Positions 16,131-17,938 of a DNA stretch of 17,938 nucleotides are shown here, in pieces. The notes beneath the pieces were generated by a model, which searched no databases, was not told the origin of the DNA, and saw nothing but the letters and a program-made list of their open reading frames with translations. The number at the start of each line of letters is the position of its first letter. Position 1 is the stretch's first letter. Both the position numbers and the translations under genes were made by a program. This stretch comes from Fragilaria crotonensis (lineage: Eukaryota; Bacillariophyta; Fragilariophyceae; Fragilariales; Fragilariaceae), in NCBI GenBank assembly GCA_022925895.1, contig JAKSYS010000850.1, positions 1 through 17,938 of the forward strand. Reading direction: 5' to 3'.

Positions 16131-17200
16131 TCGAAAAGAGATTCGGAACGTTTTCCCTGCATTCGAGTTTATCGAAGACGACGACACAAAGTTCCACCTG
16201 GGTACGAGTTCGTTGATACATATTTTGTCTTCGACATCAAAATGGACCTTACTAGAAAGGCCAGATTGGTAGCGCGAGGCAATATGACCGAGGCAACGAA
16301 GGAACAAACGTTTGCGTCTGTCGTGAGCAGAGATACGGTGAGACTCTTCTTCCTCTTGGCCGCTCTCAACGATTTAGACCTCTTGTCGTGTGATATTCAA
16401 AATGCTTACCTGGCGGCACCGAATAAGGAAAAGGTGTGGACTAAGTTTACTGATCAATTAGGACCTGAGTACAATGGTAAAGAGCTATAATCGCGAAAGC
16501 TCTCTGGCTTAAGATCGAGCGGAAGATCGTTTCGCGACTACTTGGCTAAGAATTTAAGGGAACTGGGCTTCGCGTCGTCGAAAGCTGACCCTGATCTGTG
16601 GATGAAAGCGGCGGTCAAACCGAACGGGGACAAAGTCTACGAGTACGTCATATCGTACGTGGACGACTTGATTTTTCAAGGAATAGATCCGGAGGGCTTT
16701 ATGGATGCCCTGGGACAGCGTTTTACCTTGAAGCCCGGGAGCATTAAAGAACCAGATACTTATTTGGGCGTTGACATAAAGAAATTCCGTATCCCAGATT
16801 CTGACGAGCCCGATAAGGTGCGGTGGGCGTTCGAGTCAACTTCATACGTGAAGAAGGCGATCGCCGACCTGGAAAAGGAACTTGAAGATGCCGATCTCAG
16901 ACTGTTGCCAAATGCAAAGACTCCGCTGGCAAGTGGATACCGGCCTGAGTTAGACCTTTCAGCGGAGTTGGGGAGCAAACAATTGAACTACTATCAAGGT
17001 TTGATTGGCGTCCTCAGATGGATTTGCGAAATTGGGAGGATTGATGTTTTGATGCCGGTGTCGTTAATGTCGCGGTACTTGGTATCGGCACGACAAGGAC
17101 ATTTAGAACAAGTCTTCCATATTTTTGCATACTTAAAGCATCATCCGAGATCGACAATGGTGTTCGACGATACGATCCCGACATTCCGAGGTGAGCGATT
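16131..17200 (+). pseudogene. Reverse transcriptase of the copia element (frameshifted)
   Basis: The RT starts after the linker with FPAFEFIEDDDTK in one frame and VPPGYEFVDTYFVFDIKMDL in the next (about 16190-16250). It continues with TRKARLVARGNMTEATKEQT, then motif A LDLLSCDIQNAYLAAP (Asp codon 16392-16394). At 16488-16490 there is an in-frame TAA. The following codons read RKLSGLRSSGRSFRDYLAKN, close to the family's RALYGLKSSG motif, so a pair of short indels appears to have created the stop. Motif C is YVISYVDDLIFQG (YVDD at 16656-16667). Then come LKPGSIKEPDTYLGVDIKKF and LNYYQGLIGVLRWICEIGRI. Broken as read. Confidence 0.9.
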
Positions 17201-17742
17201 CGTCAAATGTGACTGGTCGAGTTCTACCCCGACGCAGCCGAAGCAATACCCGAAAACATGCCGACGCCACGTGGAAAGGATGTCACAATGTCATGTTTCG
17301 TGGATGCTGACCACGCAGGGTGTAGAGAGACAAGGAGGTCACATTCAGGGATCTTAATATTCGTTAATCGAGCGCCGATACTTTGGTTTTCCAAGAGGCA
17401 GAATACGGTCGAGGCGTCTACGTATGGTTCAGAGTTACTTGCAATGCGACTATCGATTGAGATGATAGAGGGACTACGTTACAAACTGCGGATGATGGGT
17501 GTTCCGCTAACCGAGGAATGCTCCGTGTTTTGTGATAATTCGGCAGTTGTGACTAATTCCCGACCTGAATCGACACTCAAGAAGAAGCACGCTGCAATTA
17601 ACTTTCACCGCGTACGCGAAGCGATTGCTGCCGGGACCATCAGGGTGGCAAAGAAAACACACAGACGAACTTGGCAGATATCTTGACAAAGTTAATGCCA
17701 GGACCGAAGATGAAGGAGTTGTTGCATAACATACTCTGGTAA
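17200..17742 (+). pseudogene. RNase H domain and C-terminus of copia pol (frameshifted)
   Basis: A frameshift near 17218 moves the reading to the frame from 17258. There, CFVDADHAGCRETRRSHSG holds the first acidic residue, EASTYGSELLAMRLSIEMI the Glu, and SVFCDNSAVVTNSRPESTLK the next Asp. HAAINFHRVREAIAAG follows. A last frameshift near 17655 splits the terminal motif: NLADILTKLMPGPKMKELLH is read in the third frame and ends at TAA 17740-17742, the usual N-x-A-D-x-x-TK end of copia pol. The TAA is taken as the natural end of the polyprotein. Confidence 0.88.
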
Positions 17743-17924
17743 TCGACGACCAACACCCGGGGACACGAATTGGGTAGTCGCGATATAATGGTAACTGTCC
17801 ATCGAAAACAGTAGGTGACCGTCGCAGGGGTTATATGTTAACGACGTAGCCGGGGCCTCTGTCGATCAGTTCAGGAAGTGTGATTCGCCTCTGATTCAGG
17901 AACTTAATTCAGAGTCGCGGGGAC
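17743..17924 (+). other. 3' untranslated region of copia with polypurine tract before the 3' LTR
   Basis: These 182 bases between the pol stop and the 3' LTR contain no ORF. The last bases, AGAGTCGCGGGGAC (17911-17924), hold a short purine run next to the LTR start and would be the plus-strand primer, although the tract is weak. TTCAGGAA occurs twice in the last 60 bases. Confidence 0.6.
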
Positions 17925-17938
17925 TGTTGATATTACAA
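17925..17938 (+). repeat. Start of the 3' LTR (first 14 bases)
   Basis: TGTTGATATTACAA is identical to 11624-11637. The window ends inside the LTR, so its length and the right target duplication are unknown. Confidence 0.8.

Larger units (their letters stand above)
11624..17938 (+). mobile_element. Ty1/copia-type LTR retrotransposon (cut by the window's right edge)
   Basis: The plus strand carries gag, protease, integrase, chromo-like segment, RT and RNase H in the Ty1/copia order (integrase before RT). TGTTGATATTACAA at 11624-11637 recurs at 17925-17938 as the last 14 bases of the window and marks the start of each LTR. The bases before the two copies differ (tg against ac), which fixes the boundary. 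The distance between LTR starts is 6301 bp. The five bases before the 5' LTR, GTATG, would be the target duplication. Its right copy is outside the window. At least ten frameshifts make this copy non-functional as read. Confidence 0.92.

Overview
The window is a nest of retrotransposons from a eukaryotic genome and contains no recognisable host gene. The protein signatures are a Ty1/copia polyprotein with a DSHADTC protease and a chromo-like segment, a non-LTR reverse transcriptase with a YGTGQGSG motif B, and a DIRS-like tyrosine-recombinase element. Together they resemble elements I know from diatoms and other stramenopiles. The taxon is an inference from family resemblance only.

There are three layers. 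(1) The oldest is a non-LTR retrotransposon ORF read on the minus strand. It enters at 11623 and runs down to 7777 (linker, reverse transcriptase, connector, RNase H), then resumes at 897 and runs to the left edge (C-terminal region). It is broken by many frameshifts and several stops. (2) A DIRS/PAT/Ngaro-like tyrosine-recombinase (YR) retrotransposon, 898-7776, also minus strand, sits inside that ORF. Its coding order is gag (7582 down to about 5393), RT and RNase H (about 5014 to 2805), then tyrosine recombinase (2926 to 1684). Its termini are split direct repeats: A (7620-7776), then the genes, B (1438-1728), A (1281-1437), an 87-bp spacer, and B (898-1193). Removing 898-7776 rejoins the host ORF in frame with no target-site duplication. 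(3) A Ty1/copia element on the plus strand starts at 11624 and interrupts the upstream part of the same non-LTR ORF. It carries a 5' LTR and leader, gag, protease, integrase, a chromo-like linker, RT and RNase H ending at 17742. The first 14 bases of its 3' LTR are the last bases of the window.

The YR element looks young: its A repeats are identical over 157 bp, and its B repeats differ by one substitution and three short indels. Yet its genes carry many one- or two-base frameshifts and few nonsense changes. Some frameshifts occur in compensating pairs at base runs. Assembly indel error is therefore a serious alternative to biological decay. No RNA gene, CRISPR array or cellular operon was found. 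No new defence or regulatory system is visible. The points most worth following are the clean in-frame YR insertion, the spacer with hairpins inside the terminal repeat block, the altered H-x3-R box of the recombinase, and a single in-frame TGA between copia gag and pol.
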